Source: Bacilli bacterium
GTDB lineage: Bacteria > Bacillota_I > Bacilli_A > RF39 > UBA660
NCBI GenBank assembly: GCA_016293205.1
Contig: JAEDES010000006.1
Coordinates: 1 to 54,442 of the forward strand
Direction of reading: 5' to 3'
Length of the DNA: 54,442 bases
Under the pieces are notes generated by a model. The model was not told the DNA's origin, did not search any database, and saw only the letters and a program-made list of their open reading frames with translations. Position 1 is the first letter of the stretch. Every line of letters starts with the position of its first letter. The position numbers were made by a program, and so were the translations under genes. This document shows, piece after piece, positions 1-7,381 of this stretch.

Positions 1-4
1 TAAA

Positions 5-50
5 AAATGTAGATAGTGTCTTTTTTACACTGTCTACATTTATTTTATCA
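5..50 (+). terminator. Rho-independent terminator of an upstream gene
   Basis: Positions 6-19 pair with 27-40 (14 bp, one G-U wobble) around a T-rich loop, followed by a broken T-run. It probably ends a transcript entering from outside the window. Confidence 0.7.
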
Positions 51-148
51 CTTCATATAGTTGCTTTTTTGATTGGTATCTAGTAATTTTTAGGTATTTA
101 TGTTATATTTAAATAGAATAGTAGTATAGGATCTAGGATGGTGATTAT

Positions 149-1375
149 ATGATAGTTGATATTATTAATAAGAAAAGACTTGGTAAAGAATTAAGTTATA
201 GAGAATTAGATTATTTTTTTAATGGATATTTAAATGGTAATATTAAAGATTATCAAATGTCTTCTTTACTTATGGCTATATGTATTAATGGAATGACAGA
301 TGAAGAGATTTTTGCTCTTACTAAAATATTTATTGATAGTGGAGATATTTTAGAATTTGATGATATTCCTGGAATAAAAGTTGATAAGCATTCTACTGGT
401 GGAATTGGGGATAAGACAACATTAATTATTGGACCTATAGTTGCTGCTTGTGGAATACCAGTTATTAAAATGAGTGGTAGAGGTTTAGGATATACTGGTG
501 GAACTATTGATAAGTTAGAAAGTATTCCTGGATTTAAGATTAAACTTACTGAAAATCAAATACGTAAACAAGTAAGAGAAATTGGTATTGCTTTAACTGG
601 ACAAACTGCTAATTTAGCTCCTATGGATAAAGTTATTTATGCATTAAGAGATGTTACTGGAACTGTTTCATCAATTCCTTTAATTGCGTCAAGTATTATG
701 AGTAAGAAGATTGCTAGTGGTGCTGATAAAATACTTATTGATATTAAAGTAGGTAGAGGAGCATTATTAAGTAATAGAGAAGACGCTAAAAAACTTAGTG
801 AATTAATGATTAAAATTGGGGAAGTATATCATAGAGAAGTTAGAACTATTATTAGTGATATGAATACACCACTTGGGTATAAAGTAGGAAATAGTCTAGA
901 AGTTATTGAAGCAGTAGAAGTATTAAGACGTAAATCAGTTGATTCTAACTTAGTAGATGTATGTGTTGAACTTGCTACTGAGATGGTAAGTATGGGTAAA
1001 AATATTTCTAAAAAAGAAGCTTTAGATTTAGTTAATTCAGTATTAGATGATGGTTCTGCTTATAAGAAATTTGTTGAATTAGTTAATGCTCAAGGTGGAG
1101 ATTTAACTAAAGTAAGTGTATCTAAAAAAGTTAAAAGAATTAAGTCAACAAGTAATGGTGTAATTAAGAAGATTGATGCTTTAGAACTTGGAAAATTATC
1201 AGTTGCTCTTGGAGCGGGAAGAAAGTCTAAAGAAGATAAAATAGATTATACAGTAGGTATTAAATTACATAAACACATTGGTGATGAAGTTAAGAAAGGT
1301 GAAGTTTTAGCAACACTATATATTAACGATAAATCTGATTGTAGTGAAATTAATAATATTTTTGATATTAAATAA
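149..1375 (+). CDS. pdp: Pyrimidine-nucleoside phosphorylase
   Basis: Cytosolic salvage enzyme that splits thymidine, deoxyuridine or uridine with phosphate into base plus (deoxy)ribose-1-phosphate. The 408-residue protein carries the family's KHSTGGIGDKTT phosphate-binding stretch near residues 75-90, then MSGRGLGYTGGTIDKLES and the AGADK-like SGADKILIDIK region, and ends in the usual C-terminal alpha/beta domain (GIKLHKHIGDEVKKG). It is slightly shorter than the roughly 430-residue Bacillus enzyme. ATG 149 follows GGATGGTGA. It stands alone: no deoC or cdd neighbour is visible, and the next gene is a surface protein with its own leader. Confidence 0.93.
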   Translation: MIVDIINKKRLGKELSYRELDYFFNGYLNGNIKDYQMSSLLMAICINGMTDEEIFALTKIFIDSGDILEFDDIPGIKVDKHSTGGIGDKTTLIIGPIVAACGIPVIKMSGRGLGYTGGTIDKLESIPGFKIKLTENQIRKQVREIGIALTGQTANLAPMDKVIYALRDVTGTVSSIPLIASSIMSKKIASGADKILIDIKVGRGALLSNREDAKKLSELMIKIGEVYHREVRTIISDMNTPLGYKVGNSLEVIEAVEVLRRKSVDSNLVDVCVELATEMVSMGKNISKKEALDLVNSVLDDGSAYKKFVELVNAQGGDLTKVSVSKKVKRIKSTSNGVIKKIDALELGKLSVALGAGRKSKEDKIDYTVGIKLHKHIGDEVKKGEVLATLYINDKSDCSEINNIFDIK

Positions 1376-1418
1376 AAATAGTATGATATAATGTAAATAA
1401 TAATGGTAGGTGAGAATT

Positions 1419-2609
1419 ATGGAAAAAATATATATGCATGATAATCAAAGACAAAAAGTAAGAAAAGCAAGAAAAAGAGGTTCTTCTGTTACAGCAGTAT
1501 TAGTTGCTGTAGTTGCAGTTGCTGCTTTAATCGTAGTTGGATTTGGTCAAATCTCATTTGCAATTCCAGAAGAAGGAGTTACATTAGGAAATGAATTTAT
1601 TTCAAAGACACCAGATGTTTCAACAATGATTTATGGTGAAACTAGTGGATTTGGAGTTAATGAACTTTTAACTTCTGATAATAAACATGTATTTTGTATT
1701 GAAAGAGATATTACTTATAAAGGTGATTTAAAGTATGTTAAAAGTGAAAGAGTTTTAGATTCTGGACTTTTATATTTAATGGCTAATATTTATCCTAATA
1801 AAAAGATTATGGATGGAGATACTGAATTGCCTGTTGGCGTACAAGTATGGTTAAGTCAATCGGCAGTATGGATTTATGCAGCTACAAATGGGTATGAAAA
1901 TAATACACATATGACAGCAGATGTTATGGAAAAAATTTTATTAGAAAATCAATTATATGATAAAAATATGAATGTAGTTGCTAAAATTGATGATGATGAC
2001 ATTGCTGCTGGATACAGTAGTTTAATGGAAAAATATGGTATCTTTAAATTATTACAAGATGCTCAAAAATTAGGAACTGCTCCATCTAATAGTTTAAATG
2101 TTACTAAAAAATCTGAAGGCGTTTCAATGACATCTGATGGTAAATTCTATCAAACTGATTATATTGAAGTAGTTGGTACTGTTTTATCAGAATCAATTGG
2201 TTCATTTAATGGATATGAATTAAAAACTAAAAATGCTCCAGAAGGAACAAAGATTATTGATAAAGATGGTAATGAAATTAAAGATGTTACTAATTTAGCG
2301 CCTGGAACAAAATTTGCATTTAAGATTCCAGTAGATAAAGTTACTGAAGAAAAAAAGAAAATAGAAGTCAATGTATTAGGATCATTTGATTCATATGCTG
2401 CAGATATTTATGTAGCAGATACATCTCAAACAGTAACAAGTGTTAGTAAAGTTAATAATAACTTAAGTGTTCCACTTGATGTAGATTTAAATTATACTCC
2501 TACAGTTCCAGATACTGCTTTAGATAATTCAGCAACATTATATATTATTGGATTAATCTTATTATTAAGTGGTTTAGGAGTATTTTATACAAGTGCGAAA
2601 AAGAATTAA
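1419..2609 (+). CDS. Thioester-domain (TQXA-like) surface adhesin with sortase signal
   Basis: Predicted wall-anchored adhesin of 396 residues. A basic N-terminus and hydrophobic segment (about 24-48) form the signal peptide. Cys93 (HVFCIE) and Gln147 (WLSQSAVW) match the Cys and the TQxA(I/V)W motif of thioester domains, which form an internal Cys-Gln thioester that can bind host surfaces covalently. A second beta-rich domain follows. The C-terminus has VPDTA, a hydrophobic segment and AKKN, an LPxTG-like sorting signal. The start is set at ATG 1419 behind AGGTGAG rather than the upstream GTG at 1410. Its end overlaps the sortase gene by 17 nt, so the two are probably translationally coupled. 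The thioester assignment rests on the two motifs only. Confidence 0.72.
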   Translation: MEKIYMHDNQRQKVRKARKRGSSVTAVLVAVVAVAALIVVGFGQISFAIPEEGVTLGNEFISKTPDVSTMIYGETSGFGVNELLTSDNKHVFCIERDITYKGDLKYVKSERVLDSGLLYLMANIYPNKKIMDGDTELPVGVQVWLSQSAVWIYAATNGYENNTHMTADVMEKILLENQLYDKNMNVVAKIDDDDIAAGYSSLMEKYGIFKLLQDAQKLGTAPSNSLNVTKKSEGVSMTSDGKFYQTDYIEVVGTVLSESIGSFNGYELKTKNAPEGTKIIDKDGNEIKDVTNLAPGTKFAFKIPVDKVTEEKKKIEVNVLGSFDSYAADIYVADTSQTVTSVSKVNNNLSVPLDVDLNYTPTVPDTALDNSATLYIIGLILLLSGLGVFYTSAKKN

Positions 2610-3264
2610 AAAGAGCCAAATTTTAACCTTTGGTTCTTTCCTTGTATTTGTGGGAGTTGTATTAGTATCATCCAATTACTTAATTAAAATACGTAATGAT
2701 GTATTTAATGAAATGATCATCAAAATGATGGATGCTAATGTTAAAGAAGAGATTGAAGATGTTCCAGAGGTGGAGAATATTATAGAAGAAAAACCTGTGG
2801 AAAATAATAATGTTACTACTAATAACAATAATACTAGTAATAATAAAAATAATTATGTTATTAATTATGATAAATATTATGGTGTTTTAGAAATACCAAG
2901 AATTAGTTTAAAAAGAGGTTTTTATAATATAGGTAATCGTTATAATAGTATAGAGTATAATGTTACGATGGTTGAAGGATCTAGTATGCCTTATGTAGAT
3001 AAAGGTAATTTAATATTAATGGCTCATTCTGGTGATGCATATGTTTCATATTTTGAAAACTTATATAAATTATCAATAGGAGATATGGCTTATATTACTC
3101 ATAAAGGTACTAAGTATTCATACAGAATCGTTAATATATATAATGTTGAGAAGAATGGTAAAGTTACAATTTATAGAAATTATGATAAGACAACATTAAC
3201 ATTAATTACATGTACTAAAAATAATGATTCTAGTCAGACTGTATATATTGCAGAATTAGTGTGA
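2593..3264 (+). CDS. Sortase dedicated to the upstream adhesin, catalytic Arg not apparent
   Basis: Membrane-anchored transpeptidase expected to cleave the neighbour's VPDTA signal. An N-terminal membrane segment (about 10-30) and an Asn-rich linker (70-90) precede the sortase barrel (about 93-223). The catalytic His145 (LMAHSGDA) and Cys207 (TLITCTK) are present. The 16 residues after the Cys contain no arginine; Gln or Thr occupies the place where other sortases have the essential Arg. The GTG start lies inside the end of the adhesin gene. The fold resembles class B/D sortases, but the subclass is uncertain. Confidence 0.82.
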   Translation: MRKRIKKSQILTFGSFLVFVGVVLVSSNYLIKIRNDVFNEMIIKMMDANVKEEIEDVPEVENIIEEKPVENNNVTTNNNNTSNNKNNYVINYDKYYGVLEIPRISLKRGFYNIGNRYNSIEYNVTMVEGSSMPYVDKGNLILMAHSGDAYVSYFENLYKLSIGDMAYITHKGTKYSYRIVNIYNVEKNGKVTIYRNYDKTTLTLITCTKNNDSSQTVYIAELV

Positions 3265-3277
3265 GAAGGTGAGTTAA

Positions 3278-3847
3278 TTGGATTTGTCTTTACTTGATAA
3301 AATTATTGTTATATTTAAATATATGTTTTCATCTTTTCCAAATATTTTTGTATTTATTGTTGGACTAGTTTTATTTAGTTTAATGATTATTAATTTAAAA
3401 TTAAAGAATAAAACTATATGTATGATATTACTGGGGATATATTTAGGTACATTCTTTGGAGTAATATTAAGTCATTTTGATTATGTAGAATATTCAGTTA
3501 GAGAAGCAATTAAATTAATTATGAATTATATTTATTTTCCTTCTCCGGTTGTATATTTCTTTATAGTAGTATTTATGATTATAAATAATGTTTATACTTT
3601 ATTTAAAGATATGGGTATATTTAAAAAAATATTTAATTATATATGTAGTTTTATAATATTTTTACTATTCTTCTTATATGTAATTTTAATTACTACTAAT
3701 GGAATTGATTTAGGTAATATAGTTAGTATTTATTCTAATGATACAGTTTTATCTATTGTTCAAGTAAGTAATTTAATATTTGTTATTTGGATAATAGTTA
3801 GTATGTTTTATAAATTATATTTATTTATAAAGAAAAAAGTAGATTGA
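3278..3847 (+). CDS. Multi-pass membrane protein in the adhesin-sortase operon
   Basis: I do not recognise this family. The 189-residue protein is almost wholly hydrophobic, with about five membrane helices (for example residues 17-37, 43-62, 90-107, 117-140, 157-179) and a basic tail (KLYLFIKKKVD). It starts at TTG 3278 behind GAAGGTGAG, 13 nt after the sortase stop, so it is probably co-transcribed and may help export or anchor the adhesin; that role is inferred from position only. Its stop codon falls in the loop of a terminator that was later split by an insertion sequence. Confidence 0.7.
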   Translation: MDLSLLDKIIVIFKYMFSSFPNIFVFIVGLVLFSLMIINLKLKNKTICMILLGIYLGTFFGVILSHFDYVEYSVREAIKLIMNYIYFPSPVVYFFIVVFMIINNVYTLFKDMGIFKKIFNYICSFIIFLLFFLYVILITTNGIDLGNIVSIYSNDTVLSIVQVSNLIFVIWIIVSMFYKLYLFIKKKVD

Positions 3848-3850
3848 TAT
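3843..3850. repeat. Target-site duplication, left copy
   Basis: ATTGATAT directly abuts the left inverted repeat and is repeated at 5203-5210. If the IS ends are set one to three bases differently, the duplication is 5-8 bp. Confidence 0.65.
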
Positions 3851-3865
3851 TGAAGTTGTAATATA

Positions 3866-3903
3866 AAAGTGTACACAAAAAAAAGTGTATACTTTTATTT
3901 TTG
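3866..3903 (+). terminator. Terminator inside the left end of the IS
   Basis: AAAAGTGTACAC at 3866-3877 pairs with GTGTATACTTTT at 3884-3895 (one wobble) and is followed by a T-rich run. It would block incoming transcription from reading into the transposase. A TATAAT at 3905-3910 lies just after it and could serve orfA. Confidence 0.55.
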
Positions 3904-3930
3904 TTATAATTTAATAAAGGAGATGATTAT

Positions 3931-4278
3931 ATGGCAAATAAAGGTCAAAAATTTAAACAATGGTCTGCTGAAGAAAAATATAAAATTATAGAACCTGCGA
4001 TTAAAATGGAAAAAAGTTTAACACAAATATCTAAAGATTTAAATATGAATGTTGGTTTACTTTCAACATGGAAAAAAGAATATTTAAATAAAGGTATGAA
4101 TGGATTAACTCCAAAGAGAAAACCAGGAAATGCATTGACAAAATATTCTAGTAAAAAGAATTTAACTAAGGAAGAACAATTAGAATATGAAAATATGAAA
4201 CTAAGAATTGAGAATGAAATGTTAAAAAAAGGATTCCTAATGAAAGAAGATGGTATGTATGTAAAATTCACGAAGTAA
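3931..4278 (+). CDS. IS3-family transposase OrfA
   Basis: A 115-residue DNA-binding subunit. Residues about 10-60 form a helix-turn-helix (EKYKIIEPAIKMEKSLTQIS then LLSTWKKEYL), followed by a Lys-rich linker and a leucine-zipper-like helix (EQLEYENMKLRIENEMLKK), as usual for IS3 OrfA. ATG 3931 follows AAAGGAGATG. A run of seven A at 4224-4230, read as TTA AAA AAA GGA, sits in the overlap with orfB and is a likely -1 slippery site that yields the OrfAB transposase. Confidence 0.9.
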   Translation: MANKGQKFKQWSAEEKYKIIEPAIKMEKSLTQISKDLNMNVGLLSTWKKEYLNKGMNGLTPKRKPGNALTKYSSKKNLTKEEQLEYENMKLRIENEMLKKGFLMKEDGMYVKFTK

Positions 4279-5165
4279 CACAAGCTAAATATGAAATAAT
4301 TGAATTATTAAGTAAAGAATATAATATTAAATCTTTATGTGAAATATTAAAAGTATCTAGATCAGGTTATTATAAATGGTTAAAGAATAAGGATATATTA
4401 AATAATTATGAAGTTAATCGTAGAGAATTAGGCAAATTAATTAAAGACATTCATGAAAGAAAACCAAGTTATGGATATCATAGAATAAGTGCAATAATAA
4501 AACGTGATACTGGGTGGATAGTATCAGATAATTTAGTACATAAAGTATGTAAAATATTAAATATAAAATCCAAAGCTAAACATTATAAATATAAACCAGC
4601 TGGAGAAGAATCTATAAAATTCAAAAATATTGTCAACGGAAATTGGAATGTATCAAGACCATTTGAAATAGTAGTATCTGATACAACAACAATTGGATTT
4701 AAAGGCAAACCATATGACTGGACATTTTATTTAGATGTATTTAATAATGAAATTGTTGGATACGATGTTAGAGAAACTATGCATGGAAATGGTGTCTTAA
4801 ATCATCGTGAGGCATTAAATAAAATGTTAAATAACAAAATAAAAAGAGGATACGAAAACCTTGAAACAATAGTCCACACAGATCAAGGTACCGTTTATTC
4901 CTCAGTGTCATTTAACAATATGTTTAATTCTTATAATGTGACTCGTTCTATGTCTAGAGCAGGTACACCAACTGATAATCCAGTTATTGAATCCAAAAAT
5001 GGCTGGATGAAAAAAGAAATGCATATTGACTTTGACAAGAATAATTATAACACAGTTCAAGAATTTATTGATGATGTTGTTTGGGATAATAATAATTATC
5101 GTCCAAGTTTTGCATTACAATATAAAAACCCAGTTGAGTATAGAACCCAACTAGGTTTTAAATAA
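4218..5165 (+). CDS. IS3-family transposase OrfB (DDE integrase), made by -1 frameshift
   Basis: This frame is open from 4218 and has no ATG until 4779, so it is most likely expressed as an OrfAB fusion by slippage at the A-run at 4224-4230. The protein begins WYVCKIHEVTQAKYEII, has the HTH_21-like block (KPSYGYHRI), and then the rve catalytic core: VVSDTTTI (first Asp), VHTDQGTVYSS (second Asp) and NPVIESKNGWMKKE (Glu). It ends with the NNNYRPSFAL and NPVEYR motifs of the family. No internal stop or deletion is seen, so it looks functional. Confidence 0.9.
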   Translation, partial: NVKKRIPNERRWYVCKIHEVTQAKYEIIELLSKEYNIKSLCEILKVSRSGYYKWLKNKDILNNYEVNRRELGKLIKDIHERKPSYGYHRISAIIKRDTGWIVSDNLVHKVCKILNIKSKAKHYKYKPAGEESIKFKNIVNGNWNVSRPFEIVVSDTTTIGFKGKPYDWTFYLDVFNNEIVGYDVRETMHGNGVLNHREALNKMLNNKIKRGYENLETIVHTDQGTVYSSVSFNNMFNSYNVTRSMSRAGTPTDNPVIESKNGWMKKEMHIDFDKNNYNTVQEFIDDVVWDNNNYRPSFALQYKNPVEYRTQLGFK

Positions 5166-5202
5166 ATATTTTTTTAGTGTCTACTTTTCGTTGACAACTT
5201 CA

Positions 5203-5210
5203 ATTGATAT
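5203..5210. repeat. Target-site duplication, right copy
   Basis: ATTGATAT, identical to 3843-3850, directly after the right inverted repeat of the IS. Confidence 0.65.
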
Positions 5211-5217
5211 CTACTTT

Positions 5218-6087
5218 TTATTTTTCTATATGTTTTACATAATATTCTTCAAATGAGATATTATGTTTTTTTATGTATGTTGATATTTTGATTCCAACAT
5301 ATCTATAATGCCATGGTTCATATTGATATAGAGTTTCATTTGTTTTATCTTTTGGATATCTTAATATAAATCCATATTTATGAGCATTTTTTTGCATCCA
5401 TTTAAATTCTTCAGTTTTATCAAATTCTTCATACGATGTAGTTTTATTAGATATATCTATTGCAAGACCAGTATGATGTTCAGAATGACCTGGTTTAGAA
5501 GAATATTCATTGGCTTTTTCTTTATCTATAGAATAATATTTATCATATAGATTCTTTTGATAATTATAGTCTCTATAACCAGATACTGCATATAAAGTTA
5601 AGTTTTCTTTCTTAGCAGCTTCTGCCATAAGAATAAATTGATTTTTTGCTTCTTCTGTTAATAAGAGATTTTCTTTAGCGTATTCAGTATTTACTTGTAC
5701 TAAGTTTTTTGGTTTATATGTTTTTGATACTAAATTATATTTGTTTAATAATATATAGTTTTTATAAAGATATGTTGTTTCTTTAGCATCTTTATATGGT
5801 TTTTTATCTAAGTTTATATTTACATATAAGACTATTTTTTTATTAGATAGTTGTTTATTTTGTTTTTTATATTCAATATATCTATCTATATTGTTGTAAT
5901 TAAAATAATTTATTTTTTGATCAATATTATTTAATATTTCTAATTTCTTTTGTAATTCTTTTTCTTCTTTTGAAAGTTTTGGTTTTGATATTATATTTAT
6001 TAATATAATAGATATAATTGTTATTAGAATAATCGATAATATTAGTATTATTAAGTTTAATTTATTAAGTTTTCTTTTCTTTATCAT
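5218..6087 (-). CDS. D-alanyl-D-alanine carboxypeptidase, M15B (VanY/LdcB-like)
   Basis: Membrane-anchored zinc carboxypeptidase that trims the C-terminal D-Ala of peptidoglycan stem peptides. A basic N-terminus and one membrane helix (about 11-34) are followed by a Lys-rich linker and the M15 domain. Visible motifs are SGYRDY (169-174), SEHHTGLAID with zinc ligands His204 and Asp211, and EPWHYRY with His260. The start is ATG 6087 behind AGGTGGG; an in-frame GTG lies three codons upstream. It is divergent from the S11 carboxypeptidase gene at 6175. Its stop abuts the terminator interrupted by the IS. Confidence 0.88.
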   Translation of the reverse strand: MIKKRKLNKLNLIILILSIILITIISIILINIISKPKLSKEEKELQKKLEILNNIDQKINYFNYNNIDRYIEYKKQNKQLSNKKIVLYVNINLDKKPYKDAKETTYLYKNYILLNKYNLVSKTYKPKNLVQVNTEYAKENLLLTEEAKNQFILMAEAAKKENLTLYAVSGYRDYNYQKNLYDKYYSIDKEKANEYSSKPGHSEHHTGLAIDISNKTTSYEEFDKTEEFKWMQKNAHKYGFILRYPKDKTNETLYQYEPWHYRYVGIKISTYIKKHNISFEEYYVKHIEK

Positions 6088-6174
6088 ATTACCCACCTAG
6101 TTCTATAATAGCATTTAAATTTAAAAATATGTATAAAAATATTGTTTTTATCATAAAAAAAATTAGGAGGTTAT

Positions 6175-7320
6175 ATGAAATTTATTATTAAGATATGTAT
6201 ATTTTTAATGATTTTTAGTATTTATATTCCTTGTTATGCTGAAGAAGTTATTCCTGGAGCGGTTAGTGGAATATTAATTGATGCTGATAGTGGGAAGATT
6301 ATATTTGAAAAGAATAAGAATAAAAAAGTAGCGATGGCTTCTTTAACAAAAATGATGAGTCAAATTATTATTTTAGAGGAGATAGAAAAGGGCAATATTA
6401 AGTGGGATGATATAGTTGTTGTTAGTAAGACTGCTCAAGATATGGGAGGTTCTCAAATATATATTGAGATGGGTGAAAAGATTAGTATTCGTGATTTAAT
6501 GAAGGGGATTAGTATGGCTAGTGGTAATGATGCAACTGTTATGATGGCAGAAGTTATATCTGGGAACGAAGAGAAGTTTGTTGAGAGAATGAATAAAAAA
6601 GCTAAAGAATTGGGATTAAAGAATACTAAGTTTGTTAATAGTACTGGGTTAGATGAAGATGGTCATTATTCAACTGCATATGACTTAAGTGTTATTGCAA
6701 GAGAGTTAGTTGTTAATCATCCTAGTATTTTGGAATTTTCTTCTTTATATGAAGATTATTTAAGAGAAGGTACTGATAAGAAATTTTGGTTAGTTAATAC
6801 AAATAAATTAGTTCATTTTTATGAAGGAGCAGATGGATTAAAAACTGGTCATACTGATAATGCTGGTTATTGTTTAGCAGCAACTGCTAAAAGAGGAGAT
6901 TTAAGATTAATTGGAATTGTCTTAGGAGAGAAAGATAGTAAAATACGTAATAGTGAGACAATGAGTTTACTTGATTATGGATTTAATACTGTTAAGATGA
7001 ATAAACTTATGTCTAAAGATGAAGTTGTTAAAAAGATAAGTATTGATAAGGCATCTGATAAAGAATTAGAAATTGTAATGTGTAATGATTTAAATATATT
7101 AGAGAATAAAAGTAGTGAGAAGATTAATTATAGATTTAAATATTATATTAATGATATTAGTTTACCTCTTAAAAAAGGAGAGGTTATTGGTAAAGTAAAA
7201 GTATATAATGACAAGTATATTAAGAGTGGAGATTTATGTATAAATAAAGATATTAAGAGACTTAGTTTTTTTGATTTATATTTAAAAAATATTATTAGTA
7301 TTTTTAGTGGTAATTTATAA
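6175..7320 (+). CDS. dacF: D-alanyl-D-alanine carboxypeptidase, S11 (DacF/PBP5-like)
   Basis: Low-molecular-weight penicillin-binding protein that removes the terminal D-Ala of muropeptides outside the membrane. A signal peptide (1-22, ending CYAEE) precedes the serine peptidase domain with all three motifs: SLTK (56-59, Ser56 nucleophile), SGN (116-118) and KTG (223-225). A PBP5-like C-terminal beta domain (about 275-360) and a hydrophobic tail for membrane attachment follow. ATG 6175 is preceded by AGGAGG. The symbol is by similarity to the sporulation-linked DacF; dacA- or dacB-type roles cannot be ruled out. Confidence 0.88.
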   Translation: MKFIIKICIFLMIFSIYIPCYAEEVIPGAVSGILIDADSGKIIFEKNKNKKVAMASLTKMMSQIIILEEIEKGNIKWDDIVVVSKTAQDMGGSQIYIEMGEKISIRDLMKGISMASGNDATVMMAEVISGNEEKFVERMNKKAKELGLKNTKFVNSTGLDEDGHYSTAYDLSVIARELVVNHPSILEFSSLYEDYLREGTDKKFWLVNTNKLVHFYEGADGLKTGHTDNAGYCLAATAKRGDLRLIGIVLGEKDSKIRNSETMSLLDYGFNTVKMNKLMSKDEVVKKISIDKASDKELEIVMCNDLNILENKSSEKINYRFKYYINDISLPLKKGEVIGKVKVYNDKYIKSGDLCINKDIKRLSFFDLYLKNIISIFSGNL

Positions 7321-7381
7321 ATAGATATACCTTTTTATTAGGTCTTTTGGTATAATGTAAATAATAAAGAGGTGTTTATAT

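Larger units (their letters stand above)
3851..5202 (+). mobile_element. IS3-family insertion sequence, complete
   Basis: A 1352-bp element with imperfect inverted repeats of about 26 bp (3851-3876 and 5177-5202), beginning TGAAGTTGT and ending ACAACTTCA. Both ends share the inner blocks AAAAGT and ACAC. It carries orfA and orfB in the -1 frame relation typical of IS3, and perfect 8-bp flanking direct repeats. All parts look intact, so it may be recently active. The orfA leader resembles the IS150 group, but that subgroup is a guess. Confidence 0.9.
3834..5219. terminator. Bidirectional terminator split by an IS insertion
   Basis: Removing the IS and one copy of its 8-bp target duplication rejoins 3834-3842 to 5211-5219 around ATTGATAT. 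This gives an 11-bp stem (AAAAAGTAGAT with ATCTACTTTTT) and a TGAT loop, flanked by A- and T-runs. It would have served the + strand membrane gene and the convergent carboxypeptidase gene, whose stop codons lie in or next to it. Confidence 0.7.

Noticed and set aside
4779..5165. Broken, truncated transposase
   Set aside because: The same frame is open without interruption from 4218, so OrfB is complete and expected by frameshift.
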